A program made the translations under genes and the position numbers. Below are positions 53,538-62,356 of a stretch of DNA of 64,000 bases, piece after piece. The notes below the pieces were generated by a model. That model saw nothing but the letters and a program-made list of their open reading frames with translations. It searched no databases and had not been told where the DNA came from. How positions within the stretch are numbered: the stretch's first letter is position 1; the number at the start of each line of letters is the position of its first letter. Location of the stretch: contig MPDC01000020.1 of NCBI GenBank assembly GCA_001874255.1, positions 1-64,000 of the forward strand. Direction: 5' to 3'. This DNA is from Alphaproteobacteria bacterium MedPE-SWcel (GTDB taxonomy: Bacteria; Pseudomonadota; Alphaproteobacteria; Rhodobacterales; Rhodobacteraceae).

Positions 53538-54272
53538 ATGACCAGACCCATCTACGCCATCGGCGATATTCACGGCCAGACCGAGCAGCTCGACCAGGCG
53601 CTGGACCTGATCCTGGCCGATGGCGGTCCCGAGGCCGAGGTGGTGTTTGTCGGCGATTACGTCGACCGTGGCCCGGACAGCAAAGGCGTGATCGAACGGT
53701 TGATGCAGGGTCAGGCGCAGGGGCGCAACTGGACCTGTCTGCGGGGCAACCACGACCGGCTGCTCTGCTGGTTCATGGAGGCCTTCCCGCGCGAGGATCC
53801 GTTCCTGCCGGTGGAGCTCTATTACCTCCACGACAGAATTGGCGGCGCCGCGACGCTGGCCTCATACGGGGTGGACTGCGCGCCCCGTGATCGCAAATGG
53901 GCGGTGCACAGCGCGGCGCGGGCGGCGGTTCCGCAGTCCCATCTGGACTATCTCTCCTACCTTCCCATGACCTATCAGACCGGCGACCTGCTGTTCGTGC
54001 ACGCGGGGATTCGCCCGGGGGTGGCACTGGCCGATCAGGACGAAGAAGACCTGTTGTGGATCCGGCAGGGGTTTCTCGACGATCCCCGCGATCATCCCTG
54101 GCTGGTCGTGCATGGTCACACCGCCGAACAGCAGCCCGTCCACTATGGAAACCGCATCGATATCGACTGCGGCGCGGGCTACGGGCGGCCTTTGGTGCCG
54201 GTGGTGTTCGAGGGGCGCGAGGCCTGGTGCCTGACCAAAAACGGCCGGATAAAGCTCAGCCCGTCCGCTTGA
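53538..54272 (+). CDS. PP2A/ApaH-type metallophosphoesterase
   Basis: A 244-residue calcineurin-like phosphoesterase. Metal-site motifs appear in the standard order: GDIHGQ, FVGDYVDRGPDSKGV, LRGNHDRLL, FVHAGIRPG and VVHGHT. It could be a serine/threonine protein phosphatase or a diadenosine tetraphosphatase-like enzyme; the length fits both. It is separated from serA by an array and a terminator, so it probably has its own promoter. Confidence 0.9.
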   Translation: MTRPIYAIGDIHGQTEQLDQALDLILADGGPEAEVVFVGDYVDRGPDSKGVIERLMQGQAQGRNWTCLRGNHDRLLCWFMEAFPREDPFLPVELYYLHDRIGGAATLASYGVDCAPRDRKWAVHSAARAAVPQSHLDYLSYLPMTYQTGDLLFVHAGIRPGVALADQDEEDLLWIRQGFLDDPRDHPWLVVHGHTAEQQPVHYGNRIDIDCGAGYGRPLVPVVFEGREAWCLTKNGRIKLSPSA

Positions 54273-54317
54273 AATTCCGGTGATCGGCGGAAATCCCCGC
54301 CTCTGGCGGTAGCGGTA

Positions 54318-54347
54318 TTGCGATTTTTACCGCATGGGTTGTATACT
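54318..54347 (+). promoter_or_regulatory. Sigma-70-like promoter for a candidate small RNA
   Basis: TTGCGA (54318-54323), 18-bp spacer, TATACT (54342-54347). A start site about 54353-54355 would begin a structured transcript ending at the terminator at 54480. The region has no open frame that looks coding. Confidence 0.6.
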
Positions 54348-54352
54348 CGGGG

Positions 54353-54480
54353 CGTACGGCTGACGCGCCGACCGATCTGCAGTCCCCAGCGGAACGGCTC
54401 CCTGGAACAAGTGGCGCTCGGCCGTACCTCACGGTGTCCACTCCAAGGCAGGTCCCAACGATCCGGGACCTGCCTTTTTT
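54353..54480 (+). ncRNA. Candidate small RNA, family not recognised
   Basis: About 128 nt between a promoter-like sequence and a strong terminator in the 400-bp gap 54273-54672. Long-range pairing is visible: GTACGGC (54354-54360) with GCCGTAC (54421-54427), extended by GCGCC (54365-54369) with GGCGC (54413-54417). Between lies a small CCAG...CTGG stem (54386-54404). The body is thus a rod with an internal loop, followed by a single-stranded stretch and the terminator. A rod closed by end pairing brings 6S RNA to mind, but the body is short and no conserved element was recognised. SRP RNA was considered and rejected. Confidence 0.55.
54447..54480 (+). terminator. Strong intrinsic terminator of the candidate small RNA
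   Basis: GGCAGGTCCC-(8 nt)-GGGACCTGCC followed by TTTTTT: a perfect 10-bp stem with a U-tract. It is 175 bases from the phosphatase stop, far for that gene's own terminator, which supports a separate short transcript. Confidence 0.9.
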
Positions 54481-54510
54481 GCGCGCCCTCACATAGGGTT
54501 AGGCAGGAGT

Positions 54511-54596
54511 TCACTGGGGGTTCACGGGCAAGTCACGGGCAAGTCACGGGCAAGTCACGGGCAAGTCACGGGCACTTCACGGGCAGTTCACGGGGG
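54511..54596. repeat. 11-bp array, TCACGGGCAAG-type, eight units
   Basis: Eight units at exact 11-bp spacing from 54511; the middle four (54522-54565) are identical TCACGGGCAAG, and the flanking ones vary in the last three bases or the core. It lies between the small RNA terminator and the tdh 3' end. An open frame through it (repeating SHGQVTG-like text) is an artefact of the repeat. There are no spacers, so it is not a CRISPR array. Confidence 0.95.
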
Positions 54597-54672
54597 ATAG
54601 CCGGGGACCACCGGGACAATACCGGAAGAACACCGAGGTCTCTGCGGCACAGTCGCCCCCGGAAGGCTCCGA

Positions 54673-55719
54673 TCAGACCTGCGTCCAGTCCAGCACCACC
54701 TTGCCGCTCTGGCCGGACTTCATCGCGGCGAATCCCCTGGCGAAATCATCAACCGCGAACCGATGGGTGATGACCTTGCTGACATCCAGCCCGTTCTGCA
54801 GCATGGCGATCATCTTGTACCAGGTCTCGAACATCTCGCGGCCGTAGACCCCCTTGAGCGTGATCGCCTTGAATACGATCCGCGACCAATCCACCGGCGA
54901 TTTGCCCGGCGGAATGCCCAGCAGGGCGATCTTGCCCCCCATCACCAGCGCCTCGACCATCTGGTCCAATGCGGCCTGATTGCCGGACATCTCCAGCCCG
55001 ACGTCAAAGCCCTCTTTCAGACCCAGCTCGTGTTTGACGTCCTGCAGATCCTCGGTGGCGACATTCACCGCCCGCACCCGCGTGACCTGCTGCGCCAACG
55101 CCAGCCGGTCCGGGTTCACATCGGTGATCACCACATTGCGCGCGCCTGCGTGACGCGCGACGGCGGCGGCCATGATGCCGATCGGCCCGGCGCCAGTGAT
55201 CAGCACATCCTCGCCCAGCAGATCAAAGCTCAGCGCCGTATGCACCGCGTTGCCCAGCGGATCGAGGATCGCGCCGATGTCGTCCGGGATGTCCTCCGGC
55301 AGGGGCACCACATTGAACGCGGGCAGCCGCAGATACCGGGCAAAGGCCCCCTGTTCATTGACGCCAATGCCGCGGGTGCCGGGGTCGAGGTGGAATTTGC
55401 CCGACCGCGACTGCCGGCTGTCCTTGCCGATCAGATGACCTTCGCCGGAACAGCGTTGCCCCACCGCAAGCCCGGTCACATTGCGGCCCAGCTCGACGAT
55501 TTCGCCGGCGAACTCATGGCCCGTGATCATCGGCACCGGCACCGTATGCCGGGCCCAGTCGTCCCAGTTCCAGATATGAATGTCGGTGCCGCAGATGCCG
55601 GTCTTGTTGACCTTGATCAGCACCTCGTCGGGGCCGATCTCGGGCACCGGCGCCTGCACCATCCACAGACCTTCCTCGGGTTTGGATTTTTCCAGCGCTT
55701 TCATCGTGTTGGGCAGCAT
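54673..55719 (-). CDS. tdh: L-threonine 3-dehydrogenase
   Basis: A 348-residue medium-chain dehydrogenase giving 2-amino-3-ketobutyrate. Catalytic zinc ligands are visible in [12 protein letters not shown] and [15 protein letters not shown], and the NAD fold in [20 protein letters not shown]. The lobe that in E. coli Tdh binds structural zinc through four Cys reads here [20 protein letters not shown], with none of those cysteines. The start [11 protein letters not shown] follows the kbl stop by 1 base; MKALEK (55704) is an alternative. With kbl it converts threonine to glycine and acetyl-CoA. Confidence 0.94.
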   Translation of the reverse strand: MLPNTMKALEKSKPEEGLWMVQAPVPEIGPDEVLIKVNKTGICGTDIHIWNWDDWARHTVPVPMITGHEFAGEIVELGRNVTGLAVGQRCSGEGHLIGKDSRQSRSGKFHLDPGTRGIGVNEQGAFARYLRLPAFNVVPLPEDIPDDIGAILDPLGNAVHTALSFDLLGEDVLITGAGPIGIMAAAVARHAGARNVVITDVNPDRLALAQQVTRVRAVNVATEDLQDVKHELGLKEGFDVGLEMSGNQAALDQMVEALVMGGKIALLGIPPGKSPVDWSRIVFKAITLKGVYGREMFETWYKMIAMLQNGLDVSKVITHRFAVDDFARGFAAMKSGQSGKVVLDWTQV

Positions 55720-55720
55720 C

Positions 55721-56908
55721 TCAAATCACTCCGCAGGCCTTGCCGGCCCGTTCAAACGCACCAAGCGCCCGGGTCAGCTCGGCCCGGGTCAGGGCGGCAT
55801 TCATCTGGGTGCGGATGCGGGCCTGCCCTCTGGGGACGACCGGAAAGAAAAAGCCCGAGACATAGACCCCTTCGTCAAACAGCGCCGCCGCCATTGCCTG
55901 CGCCAGCTTGGCGTCGCCCAGCATCACCGGGATGATCGGGTGTTCGCCGGGCAACAGATCGAACCCCAGCGCTGTCAGCCCATCGCGCCAGAAGCGCGCG
56001 TTTTCAAACAGTTGCGCCCGCAGCGCCGCGCCGTTCTCGACCAGACGCAGGGCCTCGATCCCGGCGGCGACGACCGCAGGCGGCAGGGAGTTGGAGAACA
56101 GATAGGGCCGGGCGCGCTGGCGCAGCAGGTCGATCACCGGTTGCGGCCCGGCGATATAGCCGCCGATGGCGCCGCCCAGCGCCTTGCCGAGGGTGCCGGT
56201 CAGAATATCCACCTCGGTGCCGAAATGGTCCGGGGTGCCGGCGCCGCGCGGCCCCATGAAACCCGTGGCATGGCAATCGTCGACCATCACCACCGCGTCA
56301 TGGCGGTCGGCAATCTCGCGGATGGCCGGCAGGTTGGCGAGGGTGCCATCCATGGAAAACACCCCGTCCGTGGCAATCATGATGTGCCGCGCACCCTTGG
56401 CCCGGGCGGCTTTCACCTGCTGCTCCAGGTCGTCCATGTCGGAGTTGGCATAGCGATAGCGCTGCGCCTTGCAGAGGCGGATACCGTCGATGATCGAGGC
56501 ATGGTTGAGACTGTCCGACACGATGGCATCTTCCGGCCCGAGGAGCGGTTCGAACAGCCCGCCATTGGCGTCGAAACAGGCGGCAAAGAGGATCGAATCC
56601 TCCGTGCCGAGGAATTGCGCCAGCCGCTGTTCCAGCTCTCGGTGCAGATCCTGCGTCCCGCAGATGAACCGCACGGAGGCCATGCCATAGCCCTTGTCGT
56701 CCATCACGGTCTTTGCCGCCGTGATCAGATCCGGGTGATCGGCGAGGCCCAGATAATTGTTGGCACAGAGGTTGATCACCTCCTGGTCGCCGACGGTGAT
56801 GTGACCCGCCTGCGGCGAGGTGATCAGCCGCTCGCGTTTATAAAGACCGTCCGCTTCGATCTGCGTCAGGGTTTCGCTGATGTGGCTGAGAAAGGCAGTG
56901 GTGGACAT
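55721..56908 (-). CDS. kbl: Glycine C-acetyltransferase (2-amino-3-ketobutyrate CoA ligase)
   Basis: A 395-residue alpha-oxoamine synthase. The PLP lysine is in [20 protein letters not shown]. Others are [18 protein letters not shown] and [16 protein letters not shown]. It is the first gene of the kbl-tdh operon on the minus strand. Its upstream region has repeated TCCGT/ACGGA dyads that may bind the XRE-cupin regulator encoded next. Confidence 0.95.
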   Translation of the reverse strand: MSTTAFLSHISETLTQIEADGLYKRERLITSPQAGHITVGDQEVINLCANNYLGLADHPDLITAAKTVMDDKGYGMASVRFICGTQDLHRELEQRLAQFLGTEDSILFAACFDANGGLFEPLLGPEDAIVSDSLNHASIIDGIRLCKAQRYRYANSDMDDLEQQVKAARAKGARHIMIATDGVFSMDGTLANLPAIREIADRHDAVVMVDDCHATGFMGPRGAGTPDHFGTEVDILTGTLGKALGGAIGGYIAGPQPVIDLLRQRARPYLFSNSLPPAVVAAGIEALRLVENGAALRAQLFENARFWRDGLTALGFDLLPGEHPIIPVMLGDAKLAQAMAAALFDEGVYVSGFFFPVVPRGQARIRTQMNAALTRAELTRALGAFERAGKACGVI

Positions 56909-56955
56909 GAGCAGGACTCCGGCTGTTTACCGAAGTCTGTCATATTGGATGTGCA

Positions 56956-57008
56956 TCCGTAAAGACGGAATTTACGTGTATTGCGGAAATTTATCCGTGA
57001 TTGCGGAT
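56956..57008. promoter_or_regulatory. Paired dyads upstream of kbl, likely regulator operators
   Basis: TCCGT-AAAG-ACGGA (56956-56969) and ATCCG-TGATTG-CGGAT (56993-57008), with further half-sites TTGCGGAAA (56981-56989) and GCGGAAATTT near 57020-57030. The region is AT-rich and lies just before kbl on the minus strand. The neighbouring XRE-cupin regulator is the natural candidate to bind here. Confidence 0.6.
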
Positions 57009-57072
57009 TCCGTGCCATCCAGCGGAAATTTCGCGCGACGTCCCGTGGCCGGGATGTCCTTTTGCGGCTGGA

Positions 57073-57639
57073 TCAGCCATTTTTGACGATCAGGAACACC
57101 CGCGCGGCGCCCTCCGGCGCCATGATCGCGTGGGTCACATCGGCGGCATAGCGTGCGGTATCGCCGGGAAACAGCTCCTCGCGGACGCTGCCCGAGGTCA
57201 CCACAACGGTCCCCTCCAGCACCGTGAGCTGCTCCTGCGTGCCCGCGCCATGGGGCGGGCTGACCAGTGCCCCATCCGGTTTGAAGCGGATATCATAGAC
57301 CTCATGGCCGCCCACATCCTCGGGCGGAGACAGGATGGCGATGCTGCAATGGGCGGATTTGTTATCTATCACAGGGGTTTGCGCTGACCGGAGCACATTG
57401 ATCCTGTCCTCCGCGTCGCGGGTCTCAAGCAGGCCTGCGAAATCCACCTGCAAGGCCCGCGTCAGGTTCCACAGGGTCGCAATCGTGGGCGAGCTTTCGC
57501 CGCGTTCGATCTGGCTCACCATGGAGCGGCTGACCCCGGAGAGGTTGGCCACCGCTTCCAGGCTCAAGCCCTGCGCCCGCCGCGCCTCTTTCAGGCGCGC
57601 AGGCAAAAGGGTTAATATATCATTTGTCGTATCCGTCAT
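57073..57639 (-). CDS. XRE-family regulator with C-terminal cupin
   Basis: A 188-residue regulator. The helix-turn-helix is at residues 14-68 (LKEARRAQGLSLEAVANLSG, SRSMVSQIERGESSPTIATL), and a cupin sensor domain at about 110-185 (FKPDGALVSPPHGAGTQEQL, LFPGDTARYAADVTHAI). Such regulators often control amino-acid or amine metabolism and sense a small ligand or metal through the cupin. It is upstream of, and co-directional with, kbl-tdh, with dyad operators in between. Confidence 0.88.
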   Translation of the reverse strand: MTDTTNDILTLLPARLKEARRAQGLSLEAVANLSGVSRSMVSQIERGESSPTIATLWNLTRALQVDFAGLLETRDAEDRINVLRSAQTPVIDNKSAHCSIAILSPPEDVGGHEVYDIRFKPDGALVSPPHGAGTQEQLTVLEGTVVVTSGSVREELFPGDTARYAADVTHAIMAPEGAARVFLIVKNG

Positions 57640-57747
57640 AACGGAGTCATGGCCTGCGGCGGCGGAGCTGTCAATGACGGGACGTAGCGCGGGACAGCAC
57701 TATGCTGCGGGTGCATACTGCGCGGCAACAGATACGAGGAGAGAGAG

Positions 57748-58923
57748 ATGACGGATATCGTGATTCTGGATGGCGCGCGCACGGCCATCGGCACCTTTGG
57801 CGGAGCGCTGTCCGGCACCGCGCCCATCGACCTTGGCACCGTGGTGGCACAGGCCGCGATGGAGCGGTCCGGCGTCGAGCCGGCCCAGATCGGCACCGTG
57901 GTTTACGGCCATGTGATCAATACCGAACCGCGCGACATGTACCTGTCGCGGGTGGCGGCGATGCAGGCGGGCGTGCCCGAAAGCGTGCCCGCGATGAACG
58001 TCAACCGTCTTTGCGGGTCGGGGGCGCAGGCGATTGTCTCGGGTATTCAGGCGCTGATGCTGGGGGATGCGGACTTTGCCCTGACCGGCGGCGCCGAGAG
58101 CATGTCGCGCAGTCCTTTCATCCTGCCCGCGGCCCGTTGGGGCCAGAAGATGGGCGATGTGAAATCCCTCGACATGATGCTGGGCGCCCTGAATTGTCCC
58201 TTTGGAACCGGGCACATGGGGGTCACTGCGGAAAACGTGGCGGATGAACATGACATCACCCGCGTGCAGATGGACGAGTTTGCCATGGCGAGCCAGACCC
58301 GCGCCGCAGCGGCCATCGAGGCGGGCTATTTCAAGGATCAGATCGTCCCGGTCGAGGTAAAGGTCAAACGCGATCTGGTGCCGTTCGAGGTGGACGAGCA
58401 CCCGAAAGCCACTTCGATGGAGGCGCTGGCCGGGTTGCGGGCGGTGTTCAAGAAGGATGGTCGGGTGACGGCCGGCAATGCATCCGGGATCAACGACGGC
58501 GCGGCCGCGCTGGTGTTGGCGCGCGCGGATGCGGCAGAGAAGGCGGGGCTGAAACCAAGGGCGCGCGTGCTGGGCTACGCCCATGCCGGGGTGCGGCCAG
58601 AGGTGATGGGGATCGGACCGATCCCCGCCGTCGAGCAGTTGTTGAAGCGGATCGACATGACGGCCGGCGATTTCGACCTCATCGAATCCAACGAGGCCTT
58701 TGCCGCGCAGGCGCTGGCGGTGAACAAGGCGCTGGGGCTGGATGCTTCCCGGGTCAACCCCAATGGCGGGGCGATTGCGCTGGGCCATCCGGTGGGGGCA
58801 ACGGGCGCCATCATCACCGTCAAGGCGCTGTACGAGCTGGAACGGATCGGCGGCAAACGGGCGATCATCACCATGTGCATCGGCGGTGGTCAGGGCATCG
58901 CACTGGCGATCGAGCGGCTGTGA
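57748..58923 (+). CDS. bktB: Acetyl-CoA acetyltransferase / beta-ketothiolase
   Basis: A 391-residue thiolase. The nucleophilic Cys is in NVNRLCGSGAQAIVSG, the His in NPNGGAIALGHPVGATGA, and the second Cys in ITMCIGGGQGIALAIERL. It condenses or cleaves acyl-CoA in fatty-acid, polyhydroxyalkanoate or ethylmalonyl-CoA metabolism; which applies here is not shown by neighbours. GAGGAGAGAGAG lies just upstream of the ATG, a strong ribosome site. bktB is the nearest name I recognise; phaA-like annotation is equally possible. Confidence 0.88.
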   Translation: MTDIVILDGARTAIGTFGGALSGTAPIDLGTVVAQAAMERSGVEPAQIGTVVYGHVINTEPRDMYLSRVAAMQAGVPESVPAMNVNRLCGSGAQAIVSGIQALMLGDADFALTGGAESMSRSPFILPAARWGQKMGDVKSLDMMLGALNCPFGTGHMGVTAENVADEHDITRVQMDEFAMASQTRAAAAIEAGYFKDQIVPVEVKVKRDLVPFEVDEHPKATSMEALAGLRAVFKKDGRVTAGNASGINDGAAALVLARADAAEKAGLKPRARVLGYAHAGVRPEVMGIGPIPAVEQLLKRIDMTAGDFDLIESNEAFAAQALAVNKALGLDASRVNPNGGAIALGHPVGATGAIITVKALYELERIGGKRAIITMCIGGGQGIALAIERL

Positions 58924-58939
58924 GGGGCTGCCTGGGGTA

Positions 58940-59037
58940 GGGGCTTTGCCCCTCTGACCCTGCGGGTCATTCACCCCAAGGTATTTGAGAAAAGATGAAA
59001 GGGCGCGGCTGCGAAACATGATGCGGCTGCGCCCTTT
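58940..59037. terminator. Three stacked stems between convergent thiolase and ubiB genes
   Basis: GGGGC-TTT-GCCCC (58940-58952), TGACCC-TGC-GGGTCA (58955-58969), then CACCCCAAGGTATTTGAGAA and AAAGGGCGC-(22 nt)-GCGCCCTTT (58998-59037). The last is a 9-bp stem with A/T flanks and can end both genes. The CCTGCGG core of the middle stem recurs in the palindromes at 25816 and 25870. Confidence 0.75.
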
Positions 59038-59071
59038 GGTGTTCTGGGGTTTTGTGTTCTGGGGTCCGCGT

Positions 59072-60598
59072 TCAGAGCAGCTGGCTGACGAGCAGAGTTG
59101 CGAGGACACCTGCAGCGGCGCCGAGCGCTGCGGCGCGTTTCCAGGAGCGGCGCATCGGCTGCGGCTCGGGTGTCTGGGCCTGGGCGATCAGGGCGCGTTC
59201 CACCAGACCCGGCAGGCGGGGGCCGAAGCGGGCAAGCACCATGGCGGTCTTGCCGAGATCGGAGGCAATGGCGCGCGGGCCGATGGAGGATTTTATGTAG
59301 TCCTCCACCACCGGTTTGGCGACATCCCAGATGTTGATGCGCGGATCCAGCGAGCGGGCCACGCCTTCGACCACCACCATGGTGCGCTGCAGCAGGATCA
59401 GCTCGGTACGGGTTTCCATGCCAAATCGTTCTGTGACTTCAAAGAGATAGTTCAGCAACCGCCCCATCGAGATGTGAGAGGCATCCATGCCGAAGATCGG
59501 CTCGCCCACGGCGCGCAGGGCGCGGGCGAATTCATCCACGTCCTGAGTGGCCGGCACGTAGCCTGCCTCGAAATGCACCTCGGCCACGCGCTGGTAGTCG
59601 CGTTTGATGAAGCCATAGAGGATCTCGGCGTAGACCCGGCGGGTATAGAGATCGATATGCCCCATGATGCCAAAGTCATAGGCGATGATGTCACCGTTTG
59701 CGGCCACTTTCATGTTGCCCTGATGCATATCCGCGTGGAAAAATCCGTCGCGCAGGGCGTGGTTGAGGAACAGCGACAGCACCCGTTCGCCCAGCGCGCG
59801 CCGGTCGTGGCCACCCGCATCCAGCGCGTCATTGTCGCCAATCGGCAAGCCGTCGGCCCAGCCCAGCGTCATCACCCGTCGGGCGGACAGGTCCCATTGC
59901 ACCGGCGGCAGGGCGAAGCCTGCGTCGCCTGCGGTATTTGCGGCAAATTCCGAGGCGGCTGAGCTTTCGAGCCGCAGGTCCAGTTCGCCGCGCACGACGC
60001 CGTCGAAATGGGTGACCACCTCCATCGGGCGCAGACGCCGGGCGCCGGGGGCAAAGAGCTCTACGATCCGGGCGGCGAAGTAGAAGGCATCCACGTCCTT
60101 GCGGAAGGCGCGTTCGACCCCGGGGCGCAGTACTTTGACCGCCACATCCAGCCCGGTTTCCGCCAGCCGGGCGTGGTGCACCTGTGCGATGGAGGCGGCG
60201 GCGATCGGTTCGGAGAATTCGGAAAAGATCTCTGAAACGGGGCGACCCAGTTCCTTTTCGACCTCGGCCATGGCGATTTCGCGCGGGAAGGGCGGCAGTT
60301 TGTCCTGCAGCACGCGCAGCTGGTGGGCCATGTCATCGCCGACCACATCGGGCCGGGTGGAGAGGACCTGGCCGAATTTGATATAGGCCGGACCCAGCGC
60401 GGTCAGCGCCCGAGTGGCGGGCGGCAGGCCGGGGTCGCCCTTGTAGCCGAGCCACTGAAACGGCCAGCCCAGCGTATAGGCGACCATGCGCAGCGGCGCC
60501 GGTGCGTCAAAGGCGTCGAGCACCACATTCATGGCCCCGGCGCGGACCAGGGTGGCGCCGGTGCGGATCAGGCGGATGATGTTGTGAGGGCCGCGCAT
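59072..60598 (-). CDS. ubiB: Ubiquinone biosynthesis kinase-like protein UbiB
   Basis: A 508-residue ADCK/UbiB atypical kinase needed for ubiquinone synthesis. The family KxGQ motif is in ALGPAYIKFGQVLSTRPDVV, followed by AAASIAQVHHARLAETGLDV (Ala-rich loop), DGFFHADMHQGNMKV (catalytic) and DIIAYDFGIMGHID. A C-terminal hydrophobic helix (LGAAAGVLATLLVSQLL) anchors it to the membrane. It lies 3 bases downstream of ubiE on the minus strand. Confidence 0.95.
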   Translation of the reverse strand: MRGPHNIIRLIRTGATLVRAGAMNVVLDAFDAPAPLRMVAYTLGWPFQWLGYKGDPGLPPATRALTALGPAYIKFGQVLSTRPDVVGDDMAHQLRVLQDKLPPFPREIAMAEVEKELGRPVSEIFSEFSEPIAAASIAQVHHARLAETGLDVAVKVLRPGVERAFRKDVDAFYFAARIVELFAPGARRLRPMEVVTHFDGVVRGELDLRLESSAASEFAANTAGDAGFALPPVQWDLSARRVMTLGWADGLPIGDNDALDAGGHDRRALGERVLSLFLNHALRDGFFHADMHQGNMKVAANGDIIAYDFGIMGHIDLYTRRVYAEILYGFIKRDYQRVAEVHFEAGYVPATQDVDEFARALRAVGEPIFGMDASHISMGRLLNYLFEVTERFGMETRTELILLQRTMVVVEGVARSLDPRINIWDVAKPVVEDYIKSSIGPRAIASDLGKTAMVLARFGPRLPGLVERALIAQAQTPEPQPMRRSWKRAAALGAAAGVLATLLVSQLL

Positions 60599-60601
60599 GG
60601 G

Positions 60602-61354
60602 TCAGATCTTCCAGCCGGAATGCAGGGCGGCGATCCCCATCGACAGGTTGCGGTATTTGGCATTTTCAAATCCCGCCTGCCGCAGCATCGACAGGAATGT
60701 GTCCTGATCGGGGAAGTTGCGGATCGATTCCACCAGATACTGGTAGCTGTCGTAGTCCCCCGCGATCATCTGGCCCATGCGCGGTATGACATTGAAACTA
60801 TAGAGATCATAGAGCTTCTGCAGCCCGTCGTTCGGCAGCTGGCTGAACTCCAGCACCATCAGGCGGCCGCCGGGTTTCAGCACCCGGAAGGCTTCGTTCA
60901 GCGCGTCCTGCGGGCGGGTCACATTCCGAATACCAAAAGATATCGTGTAGACGTCAAAGCTGTTGTCCTTGAACGGCAGGGCCATGGCGTCGCCGGTCAC
61001 CCAATCGAGGCTCTCTGCCATCTGTTCCGCTTCGGCGCGTTTGCGGCCCTCTTCCAGCATCGGCGCGGTGAGATCCAGCACGGTGGAATGGCCGTAGCCC
61101 GCGCGTTTCAGAAACCGAAAGGAAATGTCGCCGGTGCCGCCCGCCACATCCAAGAGCCGCTGTCCGGGGCGCGGCGCCAGCCAATCCATCATCGCGTCTT
61201 TCCAGACCCGGTGGATGCCCATGCTCATCACATCGTTCATGACGTCATACTTCGAGGCGACGGAGTTGAAGACCCCCTGCACCCGGCCCGCCTTTTCGTG
61301 CTCGGGCACTGTTTCAAAGCCGAAGTGGGTGGTGCTGTCAGAATTCTCGGTCAT
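60602..61354 (-). CDS. ubiE: Ubiquinone/menaquinone C-methyltransferase UbiE
   Basis: A 250-residue class I SAM methyltransferase of quinone synthesis. The family N-terminus [20 protein letters not shown] and [20 protein letters not shown] are present, SAM motif I is [19 protein letters not shown], and [20 protein letters not shown] with [20 protein letters not shown] near the end are classic. The frame is open upstream to 61666, across the mutM start; MTENSDSTT was chosen. It is divergent from mutM. Confidence 0.95.
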   Translation of the reverse strand: MTENSDSTTHFGFETVPEHEKAGRVQGVFNSVASKYDVMNDVMSMGIHRVWKDAMMDWLAPRPGQRLLDVAGGTGDISFRFLKRAGYGHSTVLDLTAPMLEEGRKRAEAEQMAESLDWVTGDAMALPFKDNSFDVYTISFGIRNVTRPQDALNEAFRVLKPGGRLMVLEFSQLPNDGLQKLYDLYSFNVIPRMGQMIAGDYDSYQYLVESIRNFPDQDTFLSMLRQAGFENAKYRNLSMGIAALHSGWKI

Positions 61355-61439
61355 TTGGCTTGCTGTCCTCGAAGTTTCGCCCTTGTTATAGGGCGCGTAG
61401 GGGGCAGCACAATGCGCCCATCTGTCAGGGAGCCATCTA

Positions 61440-62291
61440 ATGCCTGAATTGCCCGAGGTCGAGACGGTGATGCGGGGGCTGCAGCCTTCGATGGAGGGGG
61501 CGGTGATTCTGCGGGCGGATGTGAACCGGCCCGATCTGCGCTGGCCGTTTCCCGACCGCATGGCCGAGCGGCTGACGGGGCGCCGGGTTGTCGCGATGCG
61601 GCGGCGGTCGAAATACATCCTGGCCGATCTGGACAGCGGCGAAACGCTGCTGGTCCATCTGGGCATGTCCGGCCGGATGACGGTGTCGGGCGATCCGCTG
61701 GGGCAGTTCGTGCATGACCACCCGGCGCTGCAGAAACACGACCACGTGGTGTTTCATATGGACAATGGGGCGCAGGTCACCTTCAACGATCCGCGCCGGT
61801 TCGGGGCGATGGATCTGCTGGACACGGCGACGGCAGAGCAGCACAAACTGCTGTCGGTGCTCGGGCCGGAACCCTTTGGCAACGGGTTCAACGACTCGCA
61901 TCTGATCGCCGCCTTTGCCGGGCGCCGTACACCGGTGAAATCCGCCCTGCTGGATCAGGGAATCATCGCCGGGCTGGGCAATATCTACGTCTGTGAGGTG
62001 CTTTTTCGGGCAGGTCTTTCGCCACGTCGCGAAGCGGGGCGTATCGCAAAAAACCGGGTGGCGGCGCTGGTTCCGATCATCCGCCAGGTGCTGCACGAGG
62101 CGATCGAGGCGGGGGGATCCTCGTTGAAGGATTTTCGCCAAGCCAATGGAGAACTTGGGTATTTTCAACACACATTCGATGTCTACGGGCGGGAAGGCGC
62201 GCCATGTCGCCGCGCAGGATGTGATGGTAAAATCGGTAGAATCACCCAGTCCGGGCGGTCGTCCTTCTACTGTGGCAAGTGCCAAAGATAA
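61440..62291 (+). CDS. mutM: Formamidopyrimidine-DNA glycosylase
   Basis: A 283-residue Fpg/MutM that excises 8-oxoguanine and nicks the abasic site. The N-terminus [20 protein letters not shown] gives catalytic Pro2 and Glu3. The helix-two-turn-helix ([20 protein letters not shown]) and the C-terminal zinc finger (four Cys, [13 protein letters not shown] to YCGKCQR) are intact. It is followed by the enoyl-CoA hydratase gene after 65 bases. Confidence 0.95.
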   Translation: MPELPEVETVMRGLQPSMEGAVILRADVNRPDLRWPFPDRMAERLTGRRVVAMRRRSKYILADLDSGETLLVHLGMSGRMTVSGDPLGQFVHDHPALQKHDHVVFHMDNGAQVTFNDPRRFGAMDLLDTATAEQHKLLSVLGPEPFGNGFNDSHLIAAFAGRRTPVKSALLDQGIIAGLGNIYVCEVLFRAGLSPRREAGRIAKNRVAALVPIIRQVLHEAIEAGGSSLKDFRQANGELGYFQHTFDVYGREGAPCRRAGCDGKIGRITQSGRSSFYCGKCQR

Positions 62292-62356
62292 CTTGAAAGA
62301 GGACGCCGCCGTGATAAGGACTCGGATTCAGGAACAACAACCGAAAGCGAATTGTC

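Noticed and set aside
51026-53551. Long minus-strand open frame of 841 codons opposite serC/serA
   Set aside because: It lies fully antisense to clear serA and shows low-complexity His/Gly/Asp-rich text typical of the shadow of a GC-rich gene.
54353-54480. SRP RNA (ffs)
   Set aside because: The conserved GGAAGGA-type apical loop of bacterial SRP RNA is missing.
54511-54596. Possible CRISPR array
   Set aside because: Units are 11 bp with no spacers between them and there are no cas genes.
54318-54770. Plus-strand open frame of 150 codons through the 11-bp array
   Set aside because: Its repeated peptide is produced by the array, it has no ribosome site, and it covers a promoter, a terminator and the tdh 3' end.
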